NCBI GenBank assembly: GCA_051744845.1
Contig: JBNJDJ010000088.1
Span: 1 to 6,178, forward strand
Direction: 5' to 3'
DNA length: 6,178 bases
Source: JBNJDJ01 sp051744845
Lineage (GTDB): Bacteria > Bacillota > Clostridia > Peptostreptococcales > Acidaminobacteraceae
Shown: one piece after another, positions 1-6,116 of the stretch
Layout: the number at the start of each line of letters is the position of its first letter
Position numbering within the stretch: position 1 is the stretch's first letter
Made by a program: the position numbers and the translations under genes
Notes under the pieces: generated by a model
Seen by the model: only the letters and a program-made list of their open reading frames with translations
Database searches by the model: none
Told to the model about the DNA's origin: nothing

Positions 1-84
1 CCCTTTTTACAAAATTTTAAAGGTTCTTGCGCGCCTTTAATTGCAGATTTTTTAGTATTTATATGTCTAAGATTATTTTTAGTT
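1..84. other. Left-edge flank with no supported gene
   Basis: I see no gene with its own start here. The frame of the DUF4238-like gene stays open to the window edge with no stop, and one minus-strand frame is also open from about position 101 to 1, so either the end of a neighbouring gene or chance could explain it. The stretch holds a GCGCGC at 29-34, the most GC-rich spot in this flank. No recognisable promoter, Shine-Dalgarno or terminator was found. Confidence 0.3.
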
Positions 85-420
85 ATGCCTGAAAAAAAGA
101 ATCAGCACTTGGTACCTGTTTGTTACCTGAGGAATTTTAAGGCTGATGTATCTGAAAAACAAAAGACTAATTCAAAATATTCTAGCGGGATATACGTTAA
201 CGATAAAAGACTATCGTCTCTTGTAAGCTTAAAAAAAACTGATTTAAAAGAGTATGATAAAGTTTTAGAAGCAATCCAAATGTTATCCGGTAGTGGGGTT
301 GGCAAGCAAGACAAATCCAGTATTTCTAGAATTTGCTTTATATATTATAGAAATATCGGGTTATTGATCTCTTGCTTTATAAATAGCTGTAACTTTTTTA
401 TTGGATTTTATAGTTATTGA
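85..420 (+). pseudogene. Truncated DUF4238-family protein remnant
   Basis: The 111-codon frame begins with MPEKKNQHLVPVCYLRNF, which matches the hallmark N-terminus of DUF4238 proteins (a short K/N-rich lead, then H-x-x-P and YLRNF). The start at 85 is chosen because the family motif normally sits within ten residues of the N-terminus, although the frame is open upstream to the window edge and no clear Shine-Dalgarno precedes the ATG. Family members are usually around 250-350 residues, so this copy is less than half length. After about residue 53 I no longer recognise family sequence, and the last 30 residues are a hydrophobic, Cys/Phe/Ile-rich tail that looks like out-of-frame or unrelated AT-rich DNA. 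The stop codon lies inside the end of the convergent nuclease gene (23-nt overlap). The biochemical role of DUF4238 is not established to my knowledge. Most likely a gene broken when the restriction cassette or a deletion joined here; a short expressed protein cannot be excluded. Confidence 0.5.
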
Positions 421-2068
421 AATTTTTTAAAAGATGATTCAAACTGTCATCTTTTATGTGTTTTGCTAAAATAAGATTTTTTTCATTTGTTATAAATGTT
501 TTTCCAATCAATGTCCTAAAATTATTATTAATAAATTCATGAATATTTGAGTATTTATAAATAAAAAATTCATATTGGCATTTTTGGGGATCAGAAAAAA
601 AAGATATAAAATTATTTCTAAATTGGTTTTTTACTTTTAACTTAAAATTTTTTTTAGTTAAATTATCTTGATGAGTATATGCTTTTAAAACATATAAAAA
701 ATTTATTTTATATTGATTTATAAATAAGGTATCTCTATCAAACAATCTTTTTTCATAATGGAACGATTTAATCACAGAGCCTTTTTCTTGTAAATTGTCG
801 TTTTTAAAGTCTTTATAATTGTTTATATATCCGAAAATAAAAAAATTGGGTGTTACATTATAACCTTCCGTTATTTCATCTCTGTATCTTATATTTTTAG
901 TGTAATAATCGCCAGTTTTATTAAGAAAATCAATATTGTATTGTATAATATTTTTAGCGTATGTAAATTGTTTATACTTTGAAAGTTTATTAGGATTATT
1001 GCCTGATTTATAATACTTTGAATCACCTATATAAAAAATATCACTACTATCAATTAAAGATTTGTAATCAAAGATGTGATCAATAATTTTTCCGTCATAA
1101 TTGTATTTTAAATCTTTTAAAGATGGAATATCTTCTGCTTGGTTAGAAAAATTGTCTGAAAAAAGTTTATCAATCATATCTTCAAAGACAATGTTATAAT
1201 TATTAAAGGTTATATATTCTTCATGCTCATGATATCTACTTCTTTTGTCCATTAAATTAAAATAAATATCACAAAGTCTATACATTTTTTTTAATACGTC
1301 GCTGAAATATTTATATTTAATTTTTTTTAATTTTGATCTCCCTGTTTTTTGTAAAGCTCTAAATTTAGCCCCTTTTATCACTTTAAAGGATTTATTAATG
1401 TCTAAAAATAATTTATGTTCATCATTAAAATGATTCAGTATAGAAAAAAAATATAAAAGCAGCTCTTCTTCTGTGTTAACTGTTTTTTTTTTGTTTCTAT
1501 AGTTAATATATATAGGCTGATTTTTTCTTATCAAAGGAATATTTTTTCTTACTGTTTTTTCCCATTGTGTATTTTTTGTGTGATGTGTTTTTGATTCAAT
1601 ATATCTATATAATAAGTGGTTTTTATTTTTTTTGTAAAATTTTAAAAAGCTCAAGAGTAAATCAATATAAGTATACTCATAATTACCGATATTGGAGTTC
1701 AAATTGGGAGTTAGATTTTTTTGTAATATATTTGAAAAATAATTTCTTTTTTTATACTCTTTTAAACTACTAAAAAAATAGAATGAAATCTGCCTGATCC
1801 AAGAATATTTTTGTTCATGTTTAAAAGTGGGATCTTCATTTTTTAAATTAATAAGGTCATATTTGTTTATTCCAAAAACTGTTTGATAATGGTCTATCAT
1901 AAAAACTTTTGGTAGCATGTAAACAATTTCACCTTTTTTATAGGAATGATAGTAACCTACATAAGATATAATTCCTTCTTGATTATTTTCTATATAAAAT
2001 TTTTGATCGTTAAAAATATTTTGTAAAATATCTAGCGAGTAATTCTCACCTTCTATCAAAATTTTCAT
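398..2068 (-). CDS. LlaJI.R2/McrC-like restriction endonuclease subunit
   Basis: Predicted nuclease subunit of a two-component, NTP-dependent restriction enzyme, acting with the McrB-like NTPase encoded just upstream. The 556-residue length fits the LlaJI-type endonuclease family (RE_LlaJI, McrC-related). A family-like W-E-K-T-(x)n-P segment lies at residues 169-178. The catalytic PD-(D/E)xK core is readable at about 290-355: helix Glu296 (VFEDMIDKLF), acidic residues Asp330/Asp334 after a beta-strand (IIDHIFDY), then IGDSKYYK with Asp349 and Lys351, followed by a YKQFTYAK helix (365-372) typical of McrC-like nucleases. N-terminal (1-130) and C-terminal (about 400-556) parts are Lys/Asn/Tyr/Phe-rich and unassigned. 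The ATG at 2068 lies 8 nt after the NTPase stop with no good Shine-Dalgarno, so translation probably depends on coupling. A 10-base A tract lies in the coding strand at 1492-1483 (RNKKKT). The exact assignment to LlaJI.R2 rather than another McrC relative is by motif and context only. Confidence 0.82.
   Translation of the reverse strand: MKILIEGENYSLDILQNIFNDQKFYIENNQEGIISYVGYYHSYKKGEIVYMLPKVFMIDHYQTVFGINKYDLINLKNEDPTFKHEQKYSWIRQISFYFFSSLKEYKKRNYFSNILQKNLTPNLNSNIGNYEYTYIDLLLSFLKFYKKNKNHLLYRYIESKTHHTKNTQWEKTVRKNIPLIRKNQPIYINYRNKKKTVNTEEELLLYFFSILNHFNDEHKLFLDINKSFKVIKGAKFRALQKTGRSKLKKIKYKYFSDVLKKMYRLCDIYFNLMDKRSRYHEHEEYITFNNYNIVFEDMIDKLFSDNFSNQAEDIPSLKDLKYNYDGKIIDHIFDYKSLIDSSDIFYIGDSKYYKSGNNPNKLSKYKQFTYAKNIIQYNIDFLNKTGDYYTKNIRYRDEITEGYNVTPNFFIFGYINNYKDFKNDNLQEKGSVIKSFHYEKRLFDRDTLFINQYKINFLYVLKAYTHQDNLTKKNFKLKVKNQFRNNFISFFSDPQKCQYEFFIYKYSNIHEFINNNFRTLIGKTFITNEKNLILAKHIKDDSLNHLLKNFNNYKIQ
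428..456. terminator. Inverted repeat at the convergent gene ends, possible weak terminator
   Basis: TAAAAGATGA (428-437) and TCATCTTTTA (447-456) are a perfect 10-bp inverted repeat with a 9-nt loop. It lies 8 nt beyond the stop of the rightward DUF4238-like frame and inside the last codons of the nuclease gene. The stem is A/T-rich with only two G-C pairs, and the following T-rich stretch on the + strand (TTTTATGTGTTTT) is broken. A terminator for rightward transcription is possible; for the operon it would lie within coding sequence. Confidence 0.3.
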
Positions 2069-2076
2069 AATTAAAA

Positions 2077-3894
2077 CTATTTATTTTCTATATTTACTTG
2101 AATGTTATGAAGTAGTTCTCTGATTTTATTTATCCCATTAGAATTAATAGGGAAAAAATCTTCGTATGAAGTTTTATCCTTAAAAATATTAAGCTCTTCT
2201 GGCTCGTCTTTAAAAACATCATTCCATAGATAGAAGATAGCTTTATTTATAAATGTATCTATTCCGATTTTGTGTGTTTCTTGAGGTTTAATAAAGTAAT
2301 TTCCAATGCATTTATCCATCCCTAAGTTTTCATTTGTTTTTATGATAGTGTTAACAGCAGAGATAAATGAGATCCATGAAAATGTTTCATGTTCATTTAT
2401 TTCAATAAAAAACTTTGAAGATAGGTTATCATCTGAGATTTCATAGTTAATTGGAATATATTCCCAATCCCATCTTCTTTTGAAAGCACTGTCCATTGGG
2501 AATAAAGCTTGGTCAGAAGTATTCATTGTTGCAAGAATATTTAAATTTGGTGGTAATAATAATTTTTTGGAATATTCTAAAAGCTCCCCACTTAAATTTT
2601 TTTGTAAATATTCTTTTAATTCTTTCGATGGAGTAACTCTATAATTTGAATTTCGGTCTAGCAATTGAAAAATATCTCCAAAAATTTCTGCGCAATTTCC
2701 TCTATTAATTTCTTCGATAACTAAAAAGTAGTCGTTATCTTGATTTTTCCATGCTTCTAAGTATATGTTGGTAAAAGCTTGGGGAACAAATTCATATTTT
2801 ATGTTATCACCATCCATACTTGGTTTATATCCACCTACAAAAGAGACATAGTCAAATTCAGGGTGAAATGTTACAATTTCTGTATTTTCTTCATTACCCA
2901 TAATTATTTGGTTAACTTTATGGGATTTCCCTGTCCCTGGAGCACCATAAAAAATTTTATTTAAAGGTGAAGAGATTTTTTCTTTAGTATCTTCTTTAGT
3001 ATCTTCTATTATGATAGTTGTATTATAAGGCATTAAATTCAGGTAGGTATTTACTTTTTCTCTATAATTATTTAGCTCATTTATAGAGATATCATCTTTT
3101 AAAATGAAATTATTTGCTTTTTTTTTAATAAAGTAATTTAAGTTTTGTGTGATAGCTGAATTTAATATTCTAAAAGGACCAACTTTTTCAATCTTATCCT
3201 CTCCGATAACTTCATTTTCTTTGATTAATTGGTCATAAATTCCTTCTTGTTGGAATTCGGTTTCTTTCTTATCTTTATCTCTTATTTTATATTGTGTGTG
3301 TTCAGAAAATATTGTTAAAATCTTTATGAATTTATTTTCTATATTATTAGTTTCTAGCTTAGTACCAGCAATATAATTAAAAAGTAAGTTTTTAGCAAAC
3401 TCGTCAAGTTTGTTTTCTTTATCAGTTAAAATGCTATCGAGTATTTCTATATTTGTTGAGAATGTTATCCTTTTTTCATATCTATTGCCGCCTGTTCTCT
3501 CAATGGATATGGTTTTTTCTTCTATAAACTGAATCTTTCCTATTTTCCAAAATAATTCAAGAACAACTTGTAGCGCTTCTATTTGGCTTGTGAATAGAGG
3601 AGTCTTATTAAAATTATCTAAAAATTTTTTTTTATCAATTTCACTACTTTTAAATTGATCGCTAAAAAAATTTAATAATATTTTTTCTAAATCTTTTTTT
3701 AAATTAATTTTTGTTTTACCGTTACTGGCGTCATTTAAAGATTGTGAATAATCAAGTGAGCTTTTTTTTTCATTAATTATATATAATGAAAAAAGACTTG
3801 CTATAAGCGCTTTCATATCTTTAAGAGATGATTTTATACCTTGTCGATAAGTTAATTCATTTCTTGGTAGTAGGGGAGATGGTTTTTCTGTCAT
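2077..3894 (-). CDS. McrB/LlaJI.R1-like AAA+ restriction NTPase
   Basis: Predicted motor and probable DNA-recognition subunit of the restriction complex; the McrB group are AAA+ proteins that hydrolyse nucleotide (GTP in E. coli McrB) and activate the McrC-type nuclease. The AAA+ module occupies roughly residues 310-500: Walker A GAPGTGKS (317-324), the McrB-type segment TFHPEFDYVSFVGGYKP (342-358), Walker B FLVIEEINRGN (390-400, Glu394/Glu395), sensor-1-like motif MNTSD (457-461) and SAFKRRWDWEYIPI (469-482) with candidate Arg finger residues 473/474. The MNTSDQ-(x)n-KRRW version is the LlaJI.R1 form rather than the classical McrB MNTADR. Residues 1-308 are mainly helical-looking, charged and not recognisable to me; by analogy with McrB and LlaJI.R1 they should hold the DNA-binding specificity domain. 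An EDTKEDTK duplication (298-305) joins the two halves. Start: the ATG overlaps the upstream methyltransferase stop as ATGA and has GGAGG 10 nt upstream, so the call is firm. Confidence 0.88.
   Translation of the reverse strand: MTEKPSPLLPRNELTYRQGIKSSLKDMKALIASLFSLYIINEKKSSLDYSQSLNDASNGKTKINLKKDLEKILLNFFSDQFKSSEIDKKKFLDNFNKTPLFTSQIEALQVVLELFWKIGKIQFIEEKTISIERTGGNRYEKRITFSTNIEILDSILTDKENKLDEFAKNLLFNYIAGTKLETNNIENKFIKILTIFSEHTQYKIRDKDKKETEFQQEGIYDQLIKENEVIGEDKIEKVGPFRILNSAITQNLNYFIKKKANNFILKDDISINELNNYREKVNTYLNLMPYNTTIIIEDTKEDTKEKISSPLNKIFYGAPGTGKSHKVNQIIMGNEENTEIVTFHPEFDYVSFVGGYKPSMDGDNIKYEFVPQAFTNIYLEAWKNQDNDYFLVIEEINRGNCAEIFGDIFQLLDRNSNYRVTPSKELKEYLQKNLSGELLEYSKKLLLPPNLNILATMNTSDQALFPMDSAFKRRWDWEYIPINYEISDDNLSSKFFIEINEHETFSWISFISAVNTIIKTNENLGMDKCIGNYFIKPQETHKIGIDTFINKAIFYLWNDVFKDEPEELNIFKDKTSYEDFFPINSNGINKIRELLHNIQVNIENK
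2981..3004 (-). repeat. 12-bp in-frame tandem duplication in the McrB-like gene
   Basis: TCTTTAGTATCT occurs twice in a row (2981-2992 and 2993-3004). Being 12 bp it keeps the frame and gives the acidic/basic peptide EDTKEDTK at residues 298-305, in the linker before the AAA+ module. Gain or loss of a copy would change linker length by four residues without breaking the protein. Confidence 0.85.
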
Positions 3895-4949
3895 TTATTT
3901 ATATCCTCCAAAATTTTTTCTGCTATTTTTTCAGCTAACAATGGGGGAACAGCGTTCCCTACTTGTTTCATTTGGGATGATTTTGATCCATGAAAAATAA
4001 ATTTATCTGGAAAAGATTGTATCCTTGCAGCCTCTCTAACTGTCAAGCATCGGTCTAAAATAGGATGGGTGAATAGTCCTGATGAAGGTGTATCAAATCT
4101 TGTTGTTATAGTAGCTGCTATGTCATTTTCGATTAACCTTGACCAAGTTCCACTATAAATTGATTTTGTTCTATGGTGTTTGGGTAAAACTTCTCTTCCT
4201 TTTCCTTTTGGAATAAGTTTTAACCTTTCTATAGCTAGTTTTGAATGATTCGTTGCAATATGGTTGTGTATTCCAGATGATCCAATTCGAAGTTTTTTCT
4301 GATATTCTGAAAAAGCTGGTTTTTGATAGTCATAAAAATTTTTGCCTTCCCCTGAATTTATGAAAGGTAAATCATAGATAGAGTCTTTTATAGTTACTCT
4401 CTTTTCTTCATAAGAAGGAAAATTAATAATATTACCGTTTAAGGAACCTATAAAAAAAGCTCTTTTTCTATTTTGAGGTATACCAAAATCTGATGCATTT
4501 AGTATTTCTGAATTTACTTGATATCCAATTTTCTCAAAACCTTCTATAATTTCTTTTTTAAAAAAACCTTTTGCTGTTGTTAATATATTTGGCACATTTT
4601 CTAAAACAAAATAACTAGGCTTTAAAAAGATAACAGCATTTATAAATTTTTGAAAAAGATAATTCCTTTTATCTTTTATACTTAATCGTTGGCCTTTTTG
4701 TGAAAAGCCTTGACAAGGAGGACCACCTATTACAACGTCAATTGAGGGTAACTTTTTTGAAATTTGTTCAAAATTGATGTTTGAAATATCTTCGTTTAAT
4801 ACTTTAGTCCCAGGATGGTTTAAATTATATGAATAAGCTATCTCTTTATCATTTTCTATAGCAAGTTCTATATTAAAATTTTTAGATATAAATCCTTGAG
4901 ATAGCCCGCCAACACCAGAAAAAATATCAACAACTCTAAGTTTTTTCAT
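3891..4949 (-). CDS. DNA (cytosine-5) methyltransferase
   Basis: Transfers a methyl group from S-adenosylmethionine to carbon 5 of cytosine in a specific DNA site, protecting host DNA from the restriction complex encoded downstream. All main C5-methyltransferase motifs are in order in 352 residues: motif I VVDIFSGVGGLSQGF (6-20, AdoMet binding), motif IV GGPPCQGFSQ (75-84) with catalytic Cys79, motif VI ENV (117-119), motif VIII QNRKR (159-163), motif IX LTVREAARIQSFPDKF (302-317) and motif X QVGNAVPPLLAEKIA (329-343). The target recognition region lies between motifs VIII and IX (about 190-300) and includes AATITTRFDTPSSGLFTHP (278-296), seen in restriction-associated enzymes. Length is normal for the family and nothing is missing, so it should be active. 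It overlaps the upstream methyltransferase by 14 nt and the downstream NTPase by 4 nt (ATGA). Only a weak purine stretch precedes its ATG, consistent with translational coupling. The recognition site cannot be read from the sequence. Confidence 0.96.
   Translation of the reverse strand: MKKLRVVDIFSGVGGLSQGFISKNFNIELAIENDKEIAYSYNLNHPGTKVLNEDISNINFEQISKKLPSIDVVIGGPPCQGFSQKGQRLSIKDKRNYLFQKFINAVIFLKPSYFVLENVPNILTTAKGFFKKEIIEGFEKIGYQVNSEILNASDFGIPQNRKRAFFIGSLNGNIINFPSYEEKRVTIKDSIYDLPFINSGEGKNFYDYQKPAFSEYQKKLRIGSSGIHNHIATNHSKLAIERLKLIPKGKGREVLPKHHRTKSIYSGTWSRLIENDIAATITTRFDTPSSGLFTHPILDRCLTVREAARIQSFPDKFIFHGSKSSQMKQVGNAVPPLLAEKIAEKILEDINK
3905..3909 (-). promoter_or_regulatory. Shine-Dalgarno GGAGG of the McrB-like gene
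   Basis: GGAGG lies inside the 3' end of the C5 methyltransferase gene, 10 nt before the ATG at 3894. It is the strongest ribosome binding site in the operon and lets the NTPase be translated both by new initiation and by coupling through the ATGA overlap. Confidence 0.65.
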
Positions 4950-5796
4950 GGTTAAGTCTTTTTATTGATAAATCATAGTAAGTTTTATCAAGTTCAATAC
5001 CAATAAAATTTCTATTTAATTGGCTTGAACAAACCCCGGTTGTTCCGCTGCCCATAAAGGGATCTAAAACTAAATCATTTTCATTAGATAAATGTTTAAT
5101 AAAGTGACTTATTAATTTTATAGGTTTTTGAGTTGGATGTTTCCCAAATTTTTTTTCTTTAGAAGTTGTTGCAGATGTTTCTATAAAATCATGAACTAAT
5201 TTACCTTTATTGTTAAAAGTTCCTGATGTATTGTTTTTTATAAAATATACCCAAGCTTCTGTAGAATTTACAAAGTGAATATGCATGTTTCTTGGCATTG
5301 GATTTGTTTTATGCCAAATTCCAGTGGTTTTATAATAAAAATTATGTTTTTGGGCTATATTTACTATTGTTTCTATCTTCATTAAAGACATAAATATTAA
5401 TAGTGTGCCGCCTTTTTTTAGAACTCGACTGCTTTCTTTAAAAAATTTCTCTATTTCTTTTGTCCAATCTTCTTGAGAAAGTTTATCCCATTCAGCATAT
5501 GCAAACTGATTTTCCCGCATCTTAATAAGGTTTGTGTTTCTGCTATGCATAAAATTACCTAAATTATATGGTGGGTCTGTCAGGATTAAATCTGTTGATT
5601 CTGATTTAATTAATTGCATTTTGTCAATGCAGTTACCATTAAAAAGCAAGGTATTGGTTCCTATTAATTCAAAGTTGCTTTTATTTTTTACAGGGAAAGG
5701 ATATTGATTGCCTTTTTCTTTTTCAATATTTAAGCAATCAAATTTTGATTTAGATTTCATTTTATTTATATTTTTATCATAAGATATTTGAAACAA
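4936..5796 (-). CDS. Beta-class amino DNA methyltransferase (probably N6-adenine)
   Basis: First gene of the operon; methylates an exocyclic amino group (adenine N6, less likely cytosine N4) in the restriction target. Motif order is that of the beta class: catalytic motif IV TDPPYNLGN first (73-81), then the target recognition region (about 100-215, with YYKTTGIWHKTNPMPRNM at 154-171), then HPTQKP (220-225) and the AdoMet-binding motif I LDPFMGSGTTG (244-254) with IGIELDKTYY (265-274). DPPY favours m6A over m4C, where SPPY is usual. The 286 residues are a full-length enzyme. The chosen start is a TTG at 5796 because GAGG lies 6 nt upstream; the first in-frame ATG (5760, residue 13) has only A/T sequence upstream. 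The conserved core starts near residue 40, so both starts would give an active enzyme. Its 3' end overlaps the C5 methyltransferase gene by 14 nt. Which strand of the target it modifies is unknown. Confidence 0.94.
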   Translation of the reverse strand: MFQISYDKNINKMKSKSKFDCLNIEKEKGNQYPFPVKNKSNFELIGTNTLLFNGNCIDKMQLIKSESTDLILTDPPYNLGNFMHSRNTNLIKMRENQFAYAEWDKLSQEDWTKEIEKFFKESSRVLKKGGTLLIFMSLMKIETIVNIAQKHNFYYKTTGIWHKTNPMPRNMHIHFVNSTEAWVYFIKNNTSGTFNNKGKLVHDFIETSATTSKEKKFGKHPTQKPIKLISHFIKHLSNENDLVLDPFMGSGTTGVCSSQLNRNFIGIELDKTYYDLSIKRLNHEKT

Positions 5797-5802
5797 TTAT
5801 AT

Positions 5803-5806
5803 CCTC
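5803..5806 (-). promoter_or_regulatory. Shine-Dalgarno GAGG that selects the TTG start
   Basis: Read leftward, GAGG is followed by 6 nt and then the TTG at 5796. It is the only good ribosome binding site near the 5' end of the amino methyltransferase gene and is why the TTG is preferred to the ATG at 5760. Confidence 0.6.
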
Positions 5807-5819
5807 AATCATGTTATGT

Positions 5820-5850
5820 ACTTATAAGTTATTTTAATCAATTTAAATTG
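5820..5850. repeat. Two short palindromes at the operon start
   Basis: ACTTATAAGT (5820-5829) and CAATTTAAATTG (5839-5850) are perfect 10- and 12-bp palindromes. Their centres are 20 bp apart, close to two helical turns, and the second covers the predicted transcription start of the operon. They differ in sequence apart from the A/T core, so they are not two copies of one operator. Possible binding sites for a regulator; no gene for a classical C protein is present in the window. Confidence 0.35.
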
Positions 5851-5851
5851 G

Positions 5852-5860
5852 ACTATATCA
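5852..5860 (-). promoter_or_regulatory. Candidate extended -10 promoter of the restriction operon
   Basis: Read leftward the sequence is TGATATAGT: a TG pair one base before a 5-of-6 match to TATAAT. Extended -10 promoters can work without a good -35, and indeed no clear -35 is visible at 17 bp spacing (AAAATT). Transcription would start near 5845, giving an untranslated leader of about 48 nt before the TTG start. In sequence this AT-rich chance matches are common, so this is the best candidate, not a proven promoter. Confidence 0.4.
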
Positions 5861-6030
5861 AAGAAGCAATGTTAAATTTTCTAAAATTATTTTTATAAAA
5901 TTAAATATAAAAATTTACAATCTAAAAAAGATGTAAAGATTTTCAATAATAAGATTCCAAAGAATACAGTAAAAAAATTATATATTAGGCTTTAAGAAAA
6001 CCAGCACTATTCTGATATTATAAAATATTT

Positions 6031-6048
6031 TTTTATAATTTTATAAAA
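6031..6048. repeat. AT inverted repeat over the -35 region
   Basis: TTTTATAA (6031-6038) and TTATAAAA (6041-6048) form a perfect 8-bp inverted repeat with a 2-bp centre, covering the -35 and spacer of the rightward promoter; a further TATAAAA copy lies just upstream at about 6020-6025. The position would suit a repressor operator for the rightward gene, but such A/T palindromes arise easily in DNA of this composition. Confidence 0.3.
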
Positions 6049-6059
6049 CTTGCTATAAT
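6031..6059 (+). promoter_or_regulatory. Candidate extended -10 promoter facing right
   Basis: TGCTATAAT at 6051-6059 is a perfect extended -10 (TG, one base, TATAAT). A weak -35-like TTTTAT lies at 6031-6036 with 17 bp spacing. The predicted start near 6066 leaves about 50 nt before the ATG at 6117. This is the strongest promoter match in the window. Confidence 0.55.
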
Positions 6060-6116
6060 AAAAAATTAGTTGAGCAACAAAGATAAAGTTTATGTCACAA
6101 AAATAAAGAAGAATAA

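Larger units (their letters stand above)
5797..6116. other. AT-rich divergent intergenic region
   Basis: This 320-bp non-coding stretch separates the two divergent transcription units. It holds a leftward extended -10 promoter and two palindromes near the operon start (5820-5860), and a rightward promoter with an AT inverted repeat (6031-6059). Between them I see only an imperfect hairpin at 5914-5937 (TTTACAATCT against AGATGTAAA, one bulge) and plain A/T runs, with no frame long enough to argue for, no tRNA-like fold and no repeat array. Confidence 0.6.

Noticed and set aside
123..314. Minus-strand open frame of 63 codons
   Set aside because: It lies antisense within the DUF4238-like frame, has no ribosome binding site and no recognisable domain.
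1567..1773. Plus-strand open frame of 68 codons
   Set aside because: It is antisense to the nuclease gene and is Phe/Tyr/Ile-rich, as expected of the reverse of Lys/Asn-rich coding sequence.
2779..2964. Plus-strand open frame of 61 codons
   Set aside because: It is antisense to the Walker A region of the McrB-like gene, which is clearly the real coding strand.
398..3894. Stand-alone type IV McrBC system (methyl-dependent)
   Set aside because: Two methyltransferase genes overlap into the same operon and the AAA+ motifs are of the LlaJI.R1 form, so a self-methylating restriction-modification system is the better reading.
5914..5937. Imperfect hairpin as an intrinsic terminator or small RNA
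   Set aside because: The stem has a bulge and few G-C pairs, and no T tract follows it on either strand in the right place.
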